Shown piece by piece: positions 1 through 7,465 of a stretch of DNA of 10,642 nt. The stretch is taken from contig DKMV01000363.1 of assembly GCA_002469605.1 (NCBI GenBank), forward strand, positions 717-11,358, read 5' to 3'. Under the pieces are notes generated by a model that searched no databases, was not told the DNA's origin, and was given only the letters and a program-made list of their open reading frames with translations. The stretch comes from Leclercia sp. UBA7405. Its GTDB lineage: Bacteria; Pseudomonadota; Gammaproteobacteria; Enterobacterales; Enterobacteriaceae. The stretch's first letter is position 1. Each line of letters begins with the position of its first letter. Both the position numbers and the translations under genes were made by a program.

Positions 1-33
1 ATTCCCCGGCTGCACCTCTACCTTGCGGAGTGA

Positions 34-1428
34 TTACTTGAGGCTACCGACCATCTCTTCCGGGCGCACCCAGCTATCGAACTCGGCTTCGCTCAGGTAG
101 CCCAGCGCCAGAGCGGACGCCTTAAGCGTCAGCCCCTCTTTATGGGCCTTTTTGGCAATTTCCGCCGCCTTGTCATAGCCGATATGGGTGTTGAGCGCCG
201 TCACCAGCATCAGGGATTCATTCAGTAGCTGGCTGATACGCTCCCGCACCGGCTCGATACCCACCGCGCAGTGCTCATTAAAGCTCTCCATACCGTCCGC
301 CAGCAGGCGCAGCGACTGCAGGAAATTATGGATAACCATCGGGCGGTAGACGTTGAGCTCAAAGTTACCGGATGCGCCGCCCATATTTACCGCCACGTCG
401 TTACCCATCACCTGACAGCAGAGCATGGTCATGGCTTCGCACTGGGTCGGGTTCACCTTGCCCGGCATGATGGAGCTGCCCGGTTCGTTTTCCGGAATGC
501 TGAGCTCGCCGATGCCGCAGCGCGGGCCGGAGGCCAGCCAGCGCACGTCGTTGGCAATTTTCATCAGCGAGGCGGCCAGCCCTTTCAGGGCGCCGTGGGC
601 ATGCACCAGAGCGTCGCAGGTAGCCAGGGCTTCAAACTTGTTTGGCGCGGTGACAAACGGCTGGCCGGTAATGGTGGCCAGCTCCTGCGCCACCCGCACG
701 GCGTACTCCGGATGGGTATTCAGCCCGGTTCCTACCGCCGTGCCGCCCAGCGCCAGCTCCGCCAGATGCGGCAGGCTGTTTTCGATATGTTTGAGGTTGT
801 GCTCCAGCATCGCCACCCAGCCGGAGATCTCCTGTCCCAGAGTCAGGGGGGTAGCGTCCTGCAGGTGGGTACGACCAATTTTGACGATATCGCTGAAGGC
901 GCGTGATTTCTCGCTGAGGGTCTGTTTCAGCACGTTCAGCTGGGGGATGAGCTGCTCGCGCAGGGCGATCACCGCCGCTACGTGCATGGCGGTAGGGAAG
1001 ACGTCGTTCGAGCTCTGGCTTTTGTTTACATCGTCGTTCGGGTGAACCTTACGCTCCATGCCCCGCACGCCGCCGAGCAGCTCGCTCGCCCGGTTGGCCA
1101 GCACTTCGTTCATGTTCATGTTGCTCTGGGTGCCAGAGCCGGTTTGCCAGATGGCAAGCGGGAACTCATCCGGGTGTTTGCCCGCCAGCACTTCATCGGC
1201 GGCGCGGATAATAGCCTCGGCTTTATCGGCGGGCAGCAGGCCAAGATCCTGGTTTACTTTCGCCGCGGCGCGCTTGGTCAACGCCAGGGCCTGGATCAGC
1301 GAGACGGGCATTTTTTCGGTCGAGATGCGGAAGTGTTCCAGCGAGCGCTGGGTTTGCGCGCCCCATAGCTTATCCGCCGGGACGTCGATGGCGCCCATAG
1401 AATCTTTCTCACTGCGATGCGTGGTCAT
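34..1428 (-). CDS. fumC: Class II fumarate hydratase FumC
   Basis: Cytoplasmic, iron-free fumarase that interconverts fumarate and L-malate in the TCA cycle; it belongs to the aspartase/fumarase superfamily and works as a homotetramer. The 464-residue protein shows the family signature [11 protein letters not shown] at 317-327 with the catalytic Ser318, the THLQDA motif with catalytic His188, the substrate loop around [10 protein letters not shown] (96-105), and the second-site residues His129, Asn131 and Asp132. From memory the E. coli protein has 467 residues; this one stops at GSLK, so it lacks only a few C-terminal residues. The ATG at 1428 is supported by AAGGAG at 1440-1435, six bases upstream. 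It lies downstream of fumA on the same strand with a 134-bp gap containing a Sox/Mar-type box, which agrees with known SoxRS/MarA/Rob control of fumC in E. coli. Complete. Confidence 0.98.
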   Translation of the reverse strand: MTTHRSEKDSMGAIDVPADKLWGAQTQRSLEHFRISTEKMPVSLIQALALTKRAAAKVNQDLGLLPADKAEAIIRAADEVLAGKHPDEFPLAIWQTGSGTQSNMNMNEVLANRASELLGGVRGMERKVHPNDDVNKSQSSNDVFPTAMHVAAVIALREQLIPQLNVLKQTLSEKSRAFSDIVKIGRTHLQDATPLTLGQEISGWVAMLEHNLKHIENSLPHLAELALGGTAVGTGLNTHPEYAVRVAQELATITGQPFVTAPNKFEALATCDALVHAHGALKGLAASLMKIANDVRWLASGPRCGIGELSIPENEPGSSIMPGKVNPTQCEAMTMLCCQVMGNDVAVNMGGASGNFELNVYRPMVIHNFLQSLRLLADGMESFNEHCAVGIEPVRERISQLLNESLMLVTALNTHIGYDKAAEIAKKAHKEGLTLKASALALGYLSEAEFDSWVRPEEMVGSLK

Positions 1429-1503
1429 TACCTGCTCCTTGTTAACAATGAAGGGGATTGCTCACATGACTAAGGAATAAGTATTGATGGCTGCGAAGAA
1501 AAC

Positions 1504-1522
1504 GTATGGCGCTTTGTGCGCT
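1504..1522 (-). promoter_or_regulatory. SoxS/MarA/Rob box upstream of fumC
   Basis: Read on the minus strand the site is AGCGCACAAAGCGCCATAC. It matches the published soxbox/marbox consensus AYnGCACnnWnnRYYAAAY at all but two fixed positions (G for Y at position 2, T for A at position 17). It lies 75 bp before the fumC start. In E. coli fumC is a known SoxS/MarA/Rob target, and a class II arrangement with the box overlapping the -35 region would fit. I expect the -10 near 1478-1485, but no hexamer there is convincing. Inference by sequence match only. Confidence 0.6.
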
Positions 1523-1531
1523 CTTTTATTT

Positions 1532-1554
1532 TCCGGCGGCGGTGCGCCGCCGGA
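1532..1554. repeat. GC-rich perfect palindrome between fumA and fumC
   Basis: The arms TCCGGCGGCG (1532-1541) and CGCCGCCGGA (1545-1554) are perfectly complementary over 10 bp around a 3-base loop. It begins 8 bases past the fumA stop codon. In the fumA-fumC direction (minus strand) the stem is followed by AAAATAAAAG, not a T run, so it is not a standard intrinsic terminator for fumA. It could stabilise the fumA mRNA 3' end or act as a partial barrier that lets fumC be expressed separately. On the plus strand it is followed by only four Ts and there is no plus-strand gene to terminate. Confidence 0.7.
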
Positions 1555-1562
1555 GGTTTTAC

Positions 1563-3209
1563 TTACTTCACGCAGGCGGCGCACTGGGAAGACTGGATCT
1601 GTTTGAAGAAGTCGTTCCCCTTGTCATCCACCAGGATGAACGCCGGGAAATCTTCCACTTCAATTTTCCAGATAGCTTCCATACCCAGCTCCGGGTACTC
1701 CACGCACTCAAGGCTCTTGATGCTGCCCTGCGCCAGCACCGCGGCCGGGCCGCCGATACTGCCCAGGTAGAAGCCGCCGTGCTTGTGGCAGGCGTCGGTC
1801 ACCTGCTGACTGCGGTTGCCCTTCGCCAGCATGATCATGCTGCCGCCGTTGGCCTGCAGTTGGTCGACGTAGGAGTCCATGCGCCCGGCGGTGGTCGGGC
1901 CTAATGAGCCAGAGGCATAGCCTTCCGGCGTTTTGGCCGGGCCCGCGTAGTAGATCGGGTGATCTTTAATGTACTGGGGCAGCCCTTCGCCGTTGTCCAG
2001 ACGCTCTTTCAGCTTGGCGTGGGCGATGTCGCGCCCCACGATGATGGTGCCGTTCAGCGACAGGCGGGTAGAGACCGGATACTGCGAGAGCTGGGCGAGG
2101 ATCTCGCTCATCGGGCGGTTCAGGTCAACGTGTACCGCTTCGCCCTCGCCCGCTTTGCGCAGATGTTCCGGAATGTATTTACCCGGATTGTTCTCCAGCT
2201 TCTCGATCCAGATACCGTCGCGGTTGATTTTGGCCTTGATGTTGCGATCCGCCGAACAGGAGACCCCCATTCCCACCGGGCAGGAGGCGCCGTGGCGCGG
2301 CAGACGGATCACGCGAATGTCGTGGGCGAAATATTTACCGCCAAACTGTGCCCCCAGACCCAGGTTTTGCGCTTCGATCAGCAGCTCCTGCTCGAGCTGC
2401 ACATCGCGGAACGCCTGGCCATGCTCGTTCCCTTCGGTTGGCAGGCCATCGTAGTATTTGGTCGAGGCCAGCTTCACGGTTTTGAGGGTGCTCTCCGCCG
2501 AGGTGCCGCCAATCACAAAGGCGATGTGGTACGGCGGACAGGCCGCGGTGCCCAGGGTGCGCATTTTTTCCACCAGATAGTTTTTCAGCTTGCCCGGGCT
2601 GAGCAGCGCTTTGGTCTCCTGGTAGAGATAGGTTTTGTTGGCTGAACCACCGCCCTTGGCGATGCAGAGGAATTTGTACTCGTCGCCGTCCACGCTGTAG
2701 ATATCGATCTGCGCGGGCAGGTTGGTGCCGGTATTCACCTCTTTATACATATCCAACGCCGCGTTCTGGGAGTAGCGCAGATTATCTTCGGTATAGGTGT
2801 TATACACGCCGTGCGCCAGGGCGGCCTCATCGCCGCCGCCGGTCCAGACGCGCTGGCCTTTTTTACCGGTAATGATGGCGGTGCCGGTATCCTGGCAGGT
2901 CGGCAGAATGCCTTTTGCGGCGATATCGGAGTTACGCAGGAACTGCAGCGCCACGTACTTATCGTTTTCGCTAGCCTCAGGGTCGTTGAGGATATCGGCC
3001 ACCTGCTGCTGGTGCGCCGGGCGCAGCATAAAGGAGGCATCGTGGAAGGCGTGCTGCGCCAGCAGGGTCAGCGCCTGCGGCTCGACCTTCAGGATCTCCT
3101 GGCCTTCAAATTCAGAGACGGAAACGTGGTCGCGGGTTAACAGGTAATACTCGGTCTGGTCCTTTGCCAGTGGGAAAGGATCCTGATAATGGAAGGGTTT
3201 GTTCGACAT
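1563..3209 (-). CDS. fumA: Class I (iron-sulfur) fumarate hydratase FumA
   Basis: Oxygen-sensitive [4Fe-4S] fumarase, the main aerobic enzyme for fumarate/malate interconversion in the TCA cycle; cytoplasmic homodimer. The protein has 548 residues, the same as E. coli FumA. The three cluster-ligand cysteines are present at the same positions: Cys105 (LPTCQDTGT), Cys224 (TAACPPYH) and Cys318 (GVSCSA). The N-terminal part is the fumarase alpha domain and the last ~180 residues the beta domain. FumA and FumB are close paralogues; I call FumA because it sits between fumC and manA as in E. coli. The ATG at 3209 has only a weak Shine-Dalgarno (GAGAG about 5 bases upstream) but gives the expected N-terminus MSNKPFHYQ. 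Its promoter must lie in the 198-bp gap shared with manA. Complete and intact. Confidence 0.97.
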   Translation of the reverse strand: MSNKPFHYQDPFPLAKDQTEYYLLTRDHVSVSEFEGQEILKVEPQALTLLAQHAFHDASFMLRPAHQQQVADILNDPEASENDKYVALQFLRNSDIAAKGILPTCQDTGTAIITGKKGQRVWTGGGDEAALAHGVYNTYTEDNLRYSQNAALDMYKEVNTGTNLPAQIDIYSVDGDEYKFLCIAKGGGSANKTYLYQETKALLSPGKLKNYLVEKMRTLGTAACPPYHIAFVIGGTSAESTLKTVKLASTKYYDGLPTEGNEHGQAFRDVQLEQELLIEAQNLGLGAQFGGKYFAHDIRVIRLPRHGASCPVGMGVSCSADRNIKAKINRDGIWIEKLENNPGKYIPEHLRKAGEGEAVHVDLNRPMSEILAQLSQYPVSTRLSLNGTIIVGRDIAHAKLKERLDNGEGLPQYIKDHPIYYAGPAKTPEGYASGSLGPTTAGRMDSYVDQLQANGGSMIMLAKGNRSQQVTDACHKHGGFYLGSIGGPAAVLAQGSIKSLECVEYPELGMEAIWKIEVEDFPAFILVDDKGNDFFKQIQSSQCAACVK

Positions 3210-3265
3210 TATGCTCTCACTTACGACATTGCAGATTATGGTGCGGGCAATTTTCCGTTGCCCTC

Positions 3266-3306
3266 TTTAAAAGCGAGTTAGCTTATCCTACACAATTTTT
3301 TAACAA
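3266..3306 (-). promoter_or_regulatory. Possible fumA promoter with an ArcA-like site
   Basis: On the minus strand TTGTGT (3295-3290) and TTTAAA (3271-3266) lie 18 bp apart and could be -35 and -10 elements. They overlap the downstream end of TTGTTAAAAAATTG (3306-3293 region), which resembles half of an ArcA recognition element (GTTAA-rich). Repression of fumA by ArcA under anaerobic conditions is established in E. coli. Both hexamers are imperfect, so this is a tentative assignment. Confidence 0.25.
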
Positions 3307-3340
3307 AAACTGAGACTAGTACGACTTTTTGCATGCGCAG

Positions 3341-3369
3341 GTTACTTCCGCACGGTTTATTGCTTTAAT
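3341..3369 (+). promoter_or_regulatory. Possible sigma-70 promoter of manA
   Basis: TTTAAT at 3364-3369 matches the -10 consensus in five of six positions. The -35 candidate GTTACT (3341-3346), 17 bp upstream, matches in only three. A start near 3376 would give a leader of about 30 bases before the manA ATG. No activator site is recognised. Placement is the best available in the gap but weak. Confidence 0.35.
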
Positions 3370-3407
3370 ACCGGCAGTTAATTCTACTTATGAAACAGGG
3401 CTTGATA

Positions 3408-4580
3408 ATGCAAAAACTCATCAACTCGGTGCAGAACTATGCATGGGGAAGTAAAACTGCGTTAACGGAACTCTACGGTATCGACAACCCGAACCAGCAG
3501 CCGATGGCCGAGCTGTGGATGGGGGCGCATCCGAAGAGCAGCTCGAAGATTGACCTTAACGGCGAGGTAAAATCCCTGCGCGAGGTCATCGACGGTGACA
3601 AAAAGGCGCTGCTGGGCGAGGCCGTGGCAGAACGTTTTGGCGAACTGCCGTTCCTGTTTAAGGTGCTGTGCGCGGCGCAACCCCTCTCTATCCAGGTGCA
3701 TCCGAACAAACGGGCCTCCGAAATCGGTTTTGCTAAAGAGAATGCCGCGGGTATTCCGCTGGATGCGGCCGAGCGTAACTACAAGGATCCGAACCATAAG
3801 CCGGAGCTGGTTTTCGCCCTCACCCCTTTCCTGGCGATGAACGCCTTCCGCGAGTTCTCTGAAATTGTCTCCCTGCTGCAGCCGGTGGCAGGCGCCCATA
3901 AAGCCATTGCGCACTTCCTCGAAAACCCGAATGCCGAAGGGCTGAGCCAGCTGTTTGCCAGCCTGCTGAATATGCAGGGCGAGGAGAAATCCCACGCACT
4001 GGCGGTGCTGAATGCGGCCCTCAACGGCCAGCAGGACGAGCCGTGGCAGACCATCCGTCTGATTGCCGAGTTCTACCCGGACGACAGCGGCCTCTTCTCG
4101 CCGCTGCTGCTGAATGTGGTGAAACTCAATCCGGGCGAGGCGATGTTCCTGTTTGCCGAAACGCCCCACGCCTATCTGCAGGGGGTAGCCCTTGAGGTGA
4201 TGGCGAACTCCGATAACGTACTGCGCGCGGGGCTGACGCCGAAATATATCGACATCCCGGAGCTGGTGGCGAACGTGAAGTTTGTGGCCAAACCGACAAG
4301 CGAGCTGCTGACCCGTCCGGTGAAAAACGGCGCCGAGCTGGACTTCCCGATTCCGGTAGAGGACTTTGCCTTTGCCCTGCACGACCTCAGCAGCACCGAA
4401 ACCCCGGTCGCCCAGCAGAGCGCCGCTATCCTCTTCTGCGTGGAGGGTGAAGCGGTGCTTAGCAAGGGCGAGCAGCGCCTGGTGCTCAAGCCCGGAGAGT
4501 CGGCGTTTATCGGCGCCAGCGAGTCGCCGGTGAGCATCAGCGGCGTGGGCCGCCTGGCCCGGGTTTTCAATAAGCTATAG
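3408..4580 (+). CDS. manA: Mannose-6-phosphate isomerase ManA
   Basis: Zinc-dependent type I phosphomannose isomerase, interconverting mannose-6-phosphate and fructose-6-phosphate. It allows growth on mannose and feeds GDP-mannose synthesis for capsule and other polysaccharides; cytoplasmic. The 390-residue protein carries the expected metal ligands Gln96 and His98 (SIQVHP), Glu133 (NHKPEL) and His254 (ETPHAYL), plus the PMI signature NVLRAGLTPK (270-279) with the conserved Arg273. E. coli ManA has 391 residues. I take the ATG at 3408 (MQKLINSVQNYAWGS) because CAGGG at 3396-3400 lies seven bases before it and the N-terminus matches the family; an in-frame ATG at 3390 would remove that ribosome site. 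It is divergent from fumA and followed by ydgA after a terminator-like hairpin. Complete. Confidence 0.98.
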   Translation: MQKLINSVQNYAWGSKTALTELYGIDNPNQQPMAELWMGAHPKSSSKIDLNGEVKSLREVIDGDKKALLGEAVAERFGELPFLFKVLCAAQPLSIQVHPNKRASEIGFAKENAAGIPLDAAERNYKDPNHKPELVFALTPFLAMNAFREFSEIVSLLQPVAGAHKAIAHFLENPNAEGLSQLFASLLNMQGEEKSHALAVLNAALNGQQDEPWQTIRLIAEFYPDDSGLFSPLLLNVVKLNPGEAMFLFAETPHAYLQGVALEVMANSDNVLRAGLTPKYIDIPELVANVKFVAKPTSELLTRPVKNGAELDFPIPVEDFAFALHDLSSTETPVAQQSAAILFCVEGEAVLSKGEQRLVLKPGESAFIGASESPVSISGVGRLARVFNKL

Positions 4581-4635
4581 CCACTTACTGAATTTTTTAA
4601 CATCTCTTGCTAAGCTATTGAGAGCCTTTCTTCAC

Positions 4636-4668
4636 ACCAGGCGGTTTTTACCGCCTGGTTTCATTTTA
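4636..4668 (+). terminator. Terminator-like hairpin between manA and ydgA
   Basis: Arms ACCAGGCGGT (4636-4645) and ACCGCCTGGT (4650-4659) form a perfect 10-bp stem with a TTTT loop, followed by TTCATTTT. It starts 55 bases after the manA stop, as expected for an intrinsic terminator of manA, but its T-rich tail runs almost into the ydgA ribosome site (AGGGA at 4668-4672). Any ydgA transcript started upstream must therefore pass through it. Confidence 0.7.
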
Positions 4669-4680
4669 GGGATAAACACG

Positions 4681-6207
4681 ATGAAAAAAACGGTTGTAGC
4701 GGTTGGGGTTGTGGTGGCCTTAGGGGTTATCTGGACAGGTGCCTCCTGGTACACGGGTAAACAACTGGAGAGCCGTCTGGCAGAGATGGTGGCGCAGGCA
4801 AACGGCGAGCTGAAGCGCACCGCGCCGGAAGCCGGGCTGGAGCTGAGCTATCAAAATTATTCGCGCGGGCTGTTTAAAAGCCATCTGCAGTTGCTGGTGA
4901 AACCTGCTGCGGGCAGCCAGAACGGCTGGCTGGAGCCTGGTCAGAGCGTGGTGCTGAACGAGGTGGTCGATCACGGTCCTTTCCCGCTGGCGCAGCTGAA
5001 GAAGTTTAACCTGATCCCGTCAATGGCTTCGGTTCACACCCAGCTTGTGAATAACGACACGACCAAATCCCTGTTCGAGCTGGCCAACAACCAGTCTCCG
5101 TTCGATATCAATACCCGCATTAGCTATGCCGGGGCCACCTCTTCCGATATCAATCTGAAAGCGCTCAATTACGAGCAGGAAGATGAAAAAGTGGCCTTCA
5201 GCGGCGGGAACTTCCAGCTGGATGCGGATCGCGACGGTAAAGAGGTCACCCTTAACGGCGAGGCCGCCAGCGGCCTGGTACACGCGGTGAACCAGTATGG
5301 CCAGAAGGTGCAGATGACCTTCAATAACCTGAAAGCCGACGGCAACAGCCGCCTCACCGACTTTGACGAGCGTATTGGCGATCAGAAAATCACCCTGGAA
5401 AAACTGGCTATTGCCGTAGAAGGCAAAGAGCTGGCCGTACTGGAAGGTATGGACCTGGACGGGAAGTCTGACGTCGCCAAAGATGGCAAGAGCATCAACA
5501 GCCAGCTTGATTACACCATGAAGAGCCTGAAGGTGCAGAACCAGGATATGGGGAGCGGCAAGCTCTCAATGAAGATTGGCAACATCGACGGCCAGGCGTG
5601 GCATCAGTTCAGCCAGCAATACCGCGCCCAGAGCCAGGCGCTGTTAGCGGATAAAGAGCTGATGGAGAGCAACCCGGTGCTGTATCAGCAGAAAGCGATG
5701 GACGCCTTCTTCGGCAACCTGCCTGTCCTGCTGAAAGGCGAGCCGGTGATCACCATTGCCCCGCTGAGCTGGAAAAACAGCAAAGGCGAAGCCAGCTTTA
5801 ACCTGTCGCTGTTCCTGAAAAACCCCGCTACCGCCACCGGCGAAGCGCAAACTCTGTCTCAGGAAGTGGATCGCAGCGTGAAATCGCTGGAGAGCAAGCT
5901 GACTATTCCGGTGGATGTGGCTACCGAGTTCATGACCCAGGTCGCCAAACTGGAAGGCTACGACCAGGACGACGCCGCGAAGCTTGCCAGCCAGCAGGTG
6001 AAAGGGGTTGCAGCCATGGGCCAGATGTTCCGTATTACTACCCTGGAAGATAACGTTATCGGCACCAGCCTGCAGTATGCTAACGGCCAGGTAACGCTTA
6101 ACGGCCAGAAAATGCCGCTGGAGTCCTTTATCGGTATGTTTGGTATGCCGACGCTGGGTCTGCCTGAGCCAGCAGCGCCTGCCGCACCCGCGGTGCCGCA
6201 GCAGTAA
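4681..6207 (+). CDS. ydgA: YdgA family (DUF945) membrane-anchored protein
   Basis: Member of the YdgA/DUF945 family; the molecular function is not established, and E. coli YdgA is reported as an inner-membrane protein. The 508-residue protein begins with MKKTVVAVG and a single hydrophobic segment at about residues 4-22 that looks like an uncleaved signal anchor, with the remaining ~480 residues expected in the periplasm. That part is rich in beta-type repeated segments with no catalytic motif I recognise; conserved-looking stretches include the DHGPFPL region near residue 100. The C-terminus is a low-complexity Pro/Ala tail (about residues 494-508). I chose the ATG at 4681 since AGGGA at 4668-4672 is eight bases upstream and MKK plus the hydrophobic helix makes a normal start; the frame is open back to 4618 but that would extend through the hairpin. 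Complete; a strong bidirectional terminator follows. Confidence 0.93.
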   Translation: MKKTVVAVGVVVALGVIWTGASWYTGKQLESRLAEMVAQANGELKRTAPEAGLELSYQNYSRGLFKSHLQLLVKPAAGSQNGWLEPGQSVVLNEVVDHGPFPLAQLKKFNLIPSMASVHTQLVNNDTTKSLFELANNQSPFDINTRISYAGATSSDINLKALNYEQEDEKVAFSGGNFQLDADRDGKEVTLNGEAASGLVHAVNQYGQKVQMTFNNLKADGNSRLTDFDERIGDQKITLEKLAIAVEGKELAVLEGMDLDGKSDVAKDGKSINSQLDYTMKSLKVQNQDMGSGKLSMKIGNIDGQAWHQFSQQYRAQSQALLADKELMESNPVLYQQKAMDAFFGNLPVLLKGEPVITIAPLSWKNSKGEASFNLSLFLKNPATATGEAQTLSQEVDRSVKSLESKLTIPVDVATEFMTQVAKLEGYDQDDAAKLASQQVKGVAAMGQMFRITTLEDNVIGTSLQYANGQVTLNGQKMPLESFIGMFGMPTLGLPEPAAPAAPAVPQQ

Positions 6208-6223
6208 TATCGGCCAGCCGGTT

Positions 6224-6251
6224 AAAAGCCCTGCAACCGCAGGGCTTTTTT
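6224..6251. terminator. Bidirectional terminator between ydgA and malI
   Basis: Arms AAAAGCCCTGC (6224-6234) and GCAGGGCTTTT (6239-6249) pair over 11 bp with a four-base loop AACC. The plus strand ends in six Ts and the minus strand in a matching T run. It sits 16 bases after the ydgA stop and 7 bases beyond the malI stop, so it serves both converging genes. Confidence 0.9.
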
Positions 6252-6258
6252 ATGGCCG

Positions 6259-7287
6259 TTATTTCGCCGCCACCAGCCGTGCCGACACGATTTGATGCCC
6301 CAGCGGCACCTCGGCTTTATCGATGCGCTGCATAATACGCTCTGCGAGGGTGTAGCCCATCTCCCGTGCGGGGGTAGTGGCCCAGACGATGGGCAGATCG
6401 TCCAGCGCGTTCTCGGGCACGTCCGCGAACGCCCCTAGCCCTATCTGCTGGTCAAAGAAGCTACCCACCCCGCTCTCGCCGCTCTGCCGCCCGGCGCGGA
6501 GCAAGCCAAACCACGCCCCCATGGCGATCGTCTCGTTATAGCAGATCACCGCGCTGATGGTCGGATTGTGGCGCAGTAGCGCGCCTATGGCTTCGGCGGC
6601 CTTTTTCTGGCTGGATTCGCACTCCACCACCCACTCGCTGTGAAAAGGTAAACCGAACTTTAGCAGGGTGGCGCAGTAGCCGCCGACCCGCTCGGCGCGG
6701 GTCAGGGAGGAGCTGATTCCCCCCAGCCAGGCGATGCGCTGGTGGCCGCGACGAATAAGATGTTCGGTCAGCATTTGCGCGGCCTGCATATTATCGGGGC
6801 GCAGGGTGTCGGCTTCGTCGATATAGCCGGCACGGGAGGCAAAGACCAGCGGCACCCCCTTCTCTGCCGCCCGTTCGCAAAGCTCGCTGCTGATGCCGGC
6901 GGCACCCGCCACTATCACCCCGTCGACGCCCTGGGTGAGCAGCATCTCAAGGCGTTGTAGCAGCTGGCCCGCGTCTCGCCCGCCGTGGAGCAGAAACACC
7001 ATCCGCCCCTGGGCCTCAAGGGCTTCCGTCAGCCCGGCGGTCAGCTCGGCATAAAAGGGGGAGGTAAGATCGCGCACAATCAGGCCAATCACCCCGCTCT
7101 GCCCGCCGCGCAGCGCTGCCGCCTGGCGGTTACGCACAAAGCCCAGCTGTTCGATGGCCTCGTTTACCCGCTGTCCGGTGGCGGTGGAGATCCGGCCTTT
7201 GCCGCTCAATACCAGCGAAACCGTGCTGACAGATACGCCCGCCACCAGCGCGACGTCGTTGATGGTGATCTTTTTTGCTACAGCCAT
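6259..7287 (-). CDS. malI: LacI-family transcriptional repressor MalI
   Basis: Represses the divergent malXY operon and its own gene in E. coli; the natural inducer is not known. The 342-residue protein has the full LacI-family plan: an N-terminal helix-turn-helix at about residues 8-28 (ITINDVALVAGVSVSTVS), a hinge helix around NRQAAALRG (53-61), and a periplasmic-binding-protein-like sensor domain from about residue 66 to the end. Length and sequence agree with E. coli MalI throughout, including SSSLTRAERVGGYCATLLKF in the core. The ATG at 7287 lacks a strong ribosome site: GGGGA is only three bases away and AGGGAG is twelve, which would suit low expression of a repressor. Two operators matching the known MalI palindrome lie in the 178-bp gap to malX, one of them just inside the likely malI transcript. 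Complete. Confidence 0.97.
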   Translation of the reverse strand: MAVAKKITINDVALVAGVSVSTVSLVLSGKGRISTATGQRVNEAIEQLGFVRNRQAAALRGGQSGVIGLIVRDLTSPFYAELTAGLTEALEAQGRMVFLLHGGRDAGQLLQRLEMLLTQGVDGVIVAGAAGISSELCERAAEKGVPLVFASRAGYIDEADTLRPDNMQAAQMLTEHLIRRGHQRIAWLGGISSSLTRAERVGGYCATLLKFGLPFHSEWVVECESSQKKAAEAIGALLRHNPTISAVICYNETIAMGAWFGLLRAGRQSGESGVGSFFDQQIGLGAFADVPENALDDLPIVWATTPAREMGYTLAERIMQRIDKAEVPLGHQIVSARLVAAK

Positions 7288-7317
7288 ACGTCCCCGTCAC
7301 TCCCTGCTCGTAAAACC

Positions 7318-7333
7318 GGTAAAACGTTTTATC
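7318..7333. promoter_or_regulatory. MalI operator at the malI promoter
   Basis: GGTAAAACGTTTTATC is the 16-bp palindrome GATAAAACGTTTTATC with one mismatch at position 2. It lies 30 bases before the malI start codon, just downstream of the predicted malI transcription start near 7336-7338, where bound MalI would block its own gene. Its centre is 79 bp from the second operator. This agrees with the two MalI sites known in E. coli. Confidence 0.85.
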
Positions 7334-7344
7334 AATAACTTATA

Positions 7345-7350
7345 TTTATA
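7345..7350 (-). promoter_or_regulatory. Predicted -10 element of the malI promoter
   Basis: On the minus strand TATAAA (7350-7345) matches five of six consensus positions. Transcription starting at 7336-7338 would place the CRP site centre (7379.5) at about -41.5 to -43.5, the class II position, in line with the CRP-dependence reported for E. coli malI. There is no good -35; the CRP site covers that region. A second overlapping hexamer, TATAAG (7344-7339), is possible. Confidence 0.55.
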
Positions 7351-7368
7351 CTGCCATTAATTGGCTGA

Positions 7369-7419
<51 letters not shown>

Positions 7420-7465
7420 AGCATCGAAGCCGCTACATCTATTTTAACAATAAAGGAGTCGTTTG

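Noticed and set aside
1..33. Adapter or gene fragment at the left end
   Set aside because: The 33 bases after the fumC stop do not match the adapter seen at the right end, and are too short to assign to a gene.
1959..2645. Open frame of about 228 codons antisense to fumA, and a similar one (271-906) antisense to fumC
   Set aside because: Both are shadows of conserved genes, with His/Arg/Gln-rich translations typical of antisense reading and no family motif.
3390..3407. In-frame ATG six codons upstream of the chosen manA start
   Set aside because: The CAGGG ribosome site lies between the two ATGs and serves the one at 3408, which gives the conserved MQKLINSVQNYAWGS N-terminus.
3462..4382. 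Long open frame of about 306 codons antisense to manA
   Set aside because: It lies entirely within manA, which is clearly coding; GC-rich third positions leave opposite frames open. No ribosome site or family resemblance is seen.
4618..4680. Upstream extension of the ydgA reading frame by 21 codons
   Set aside because: The extension would cross the hairpin, has no ribosome site, and places charged residues before a normal MKK plus hydrophobic start at 4681.
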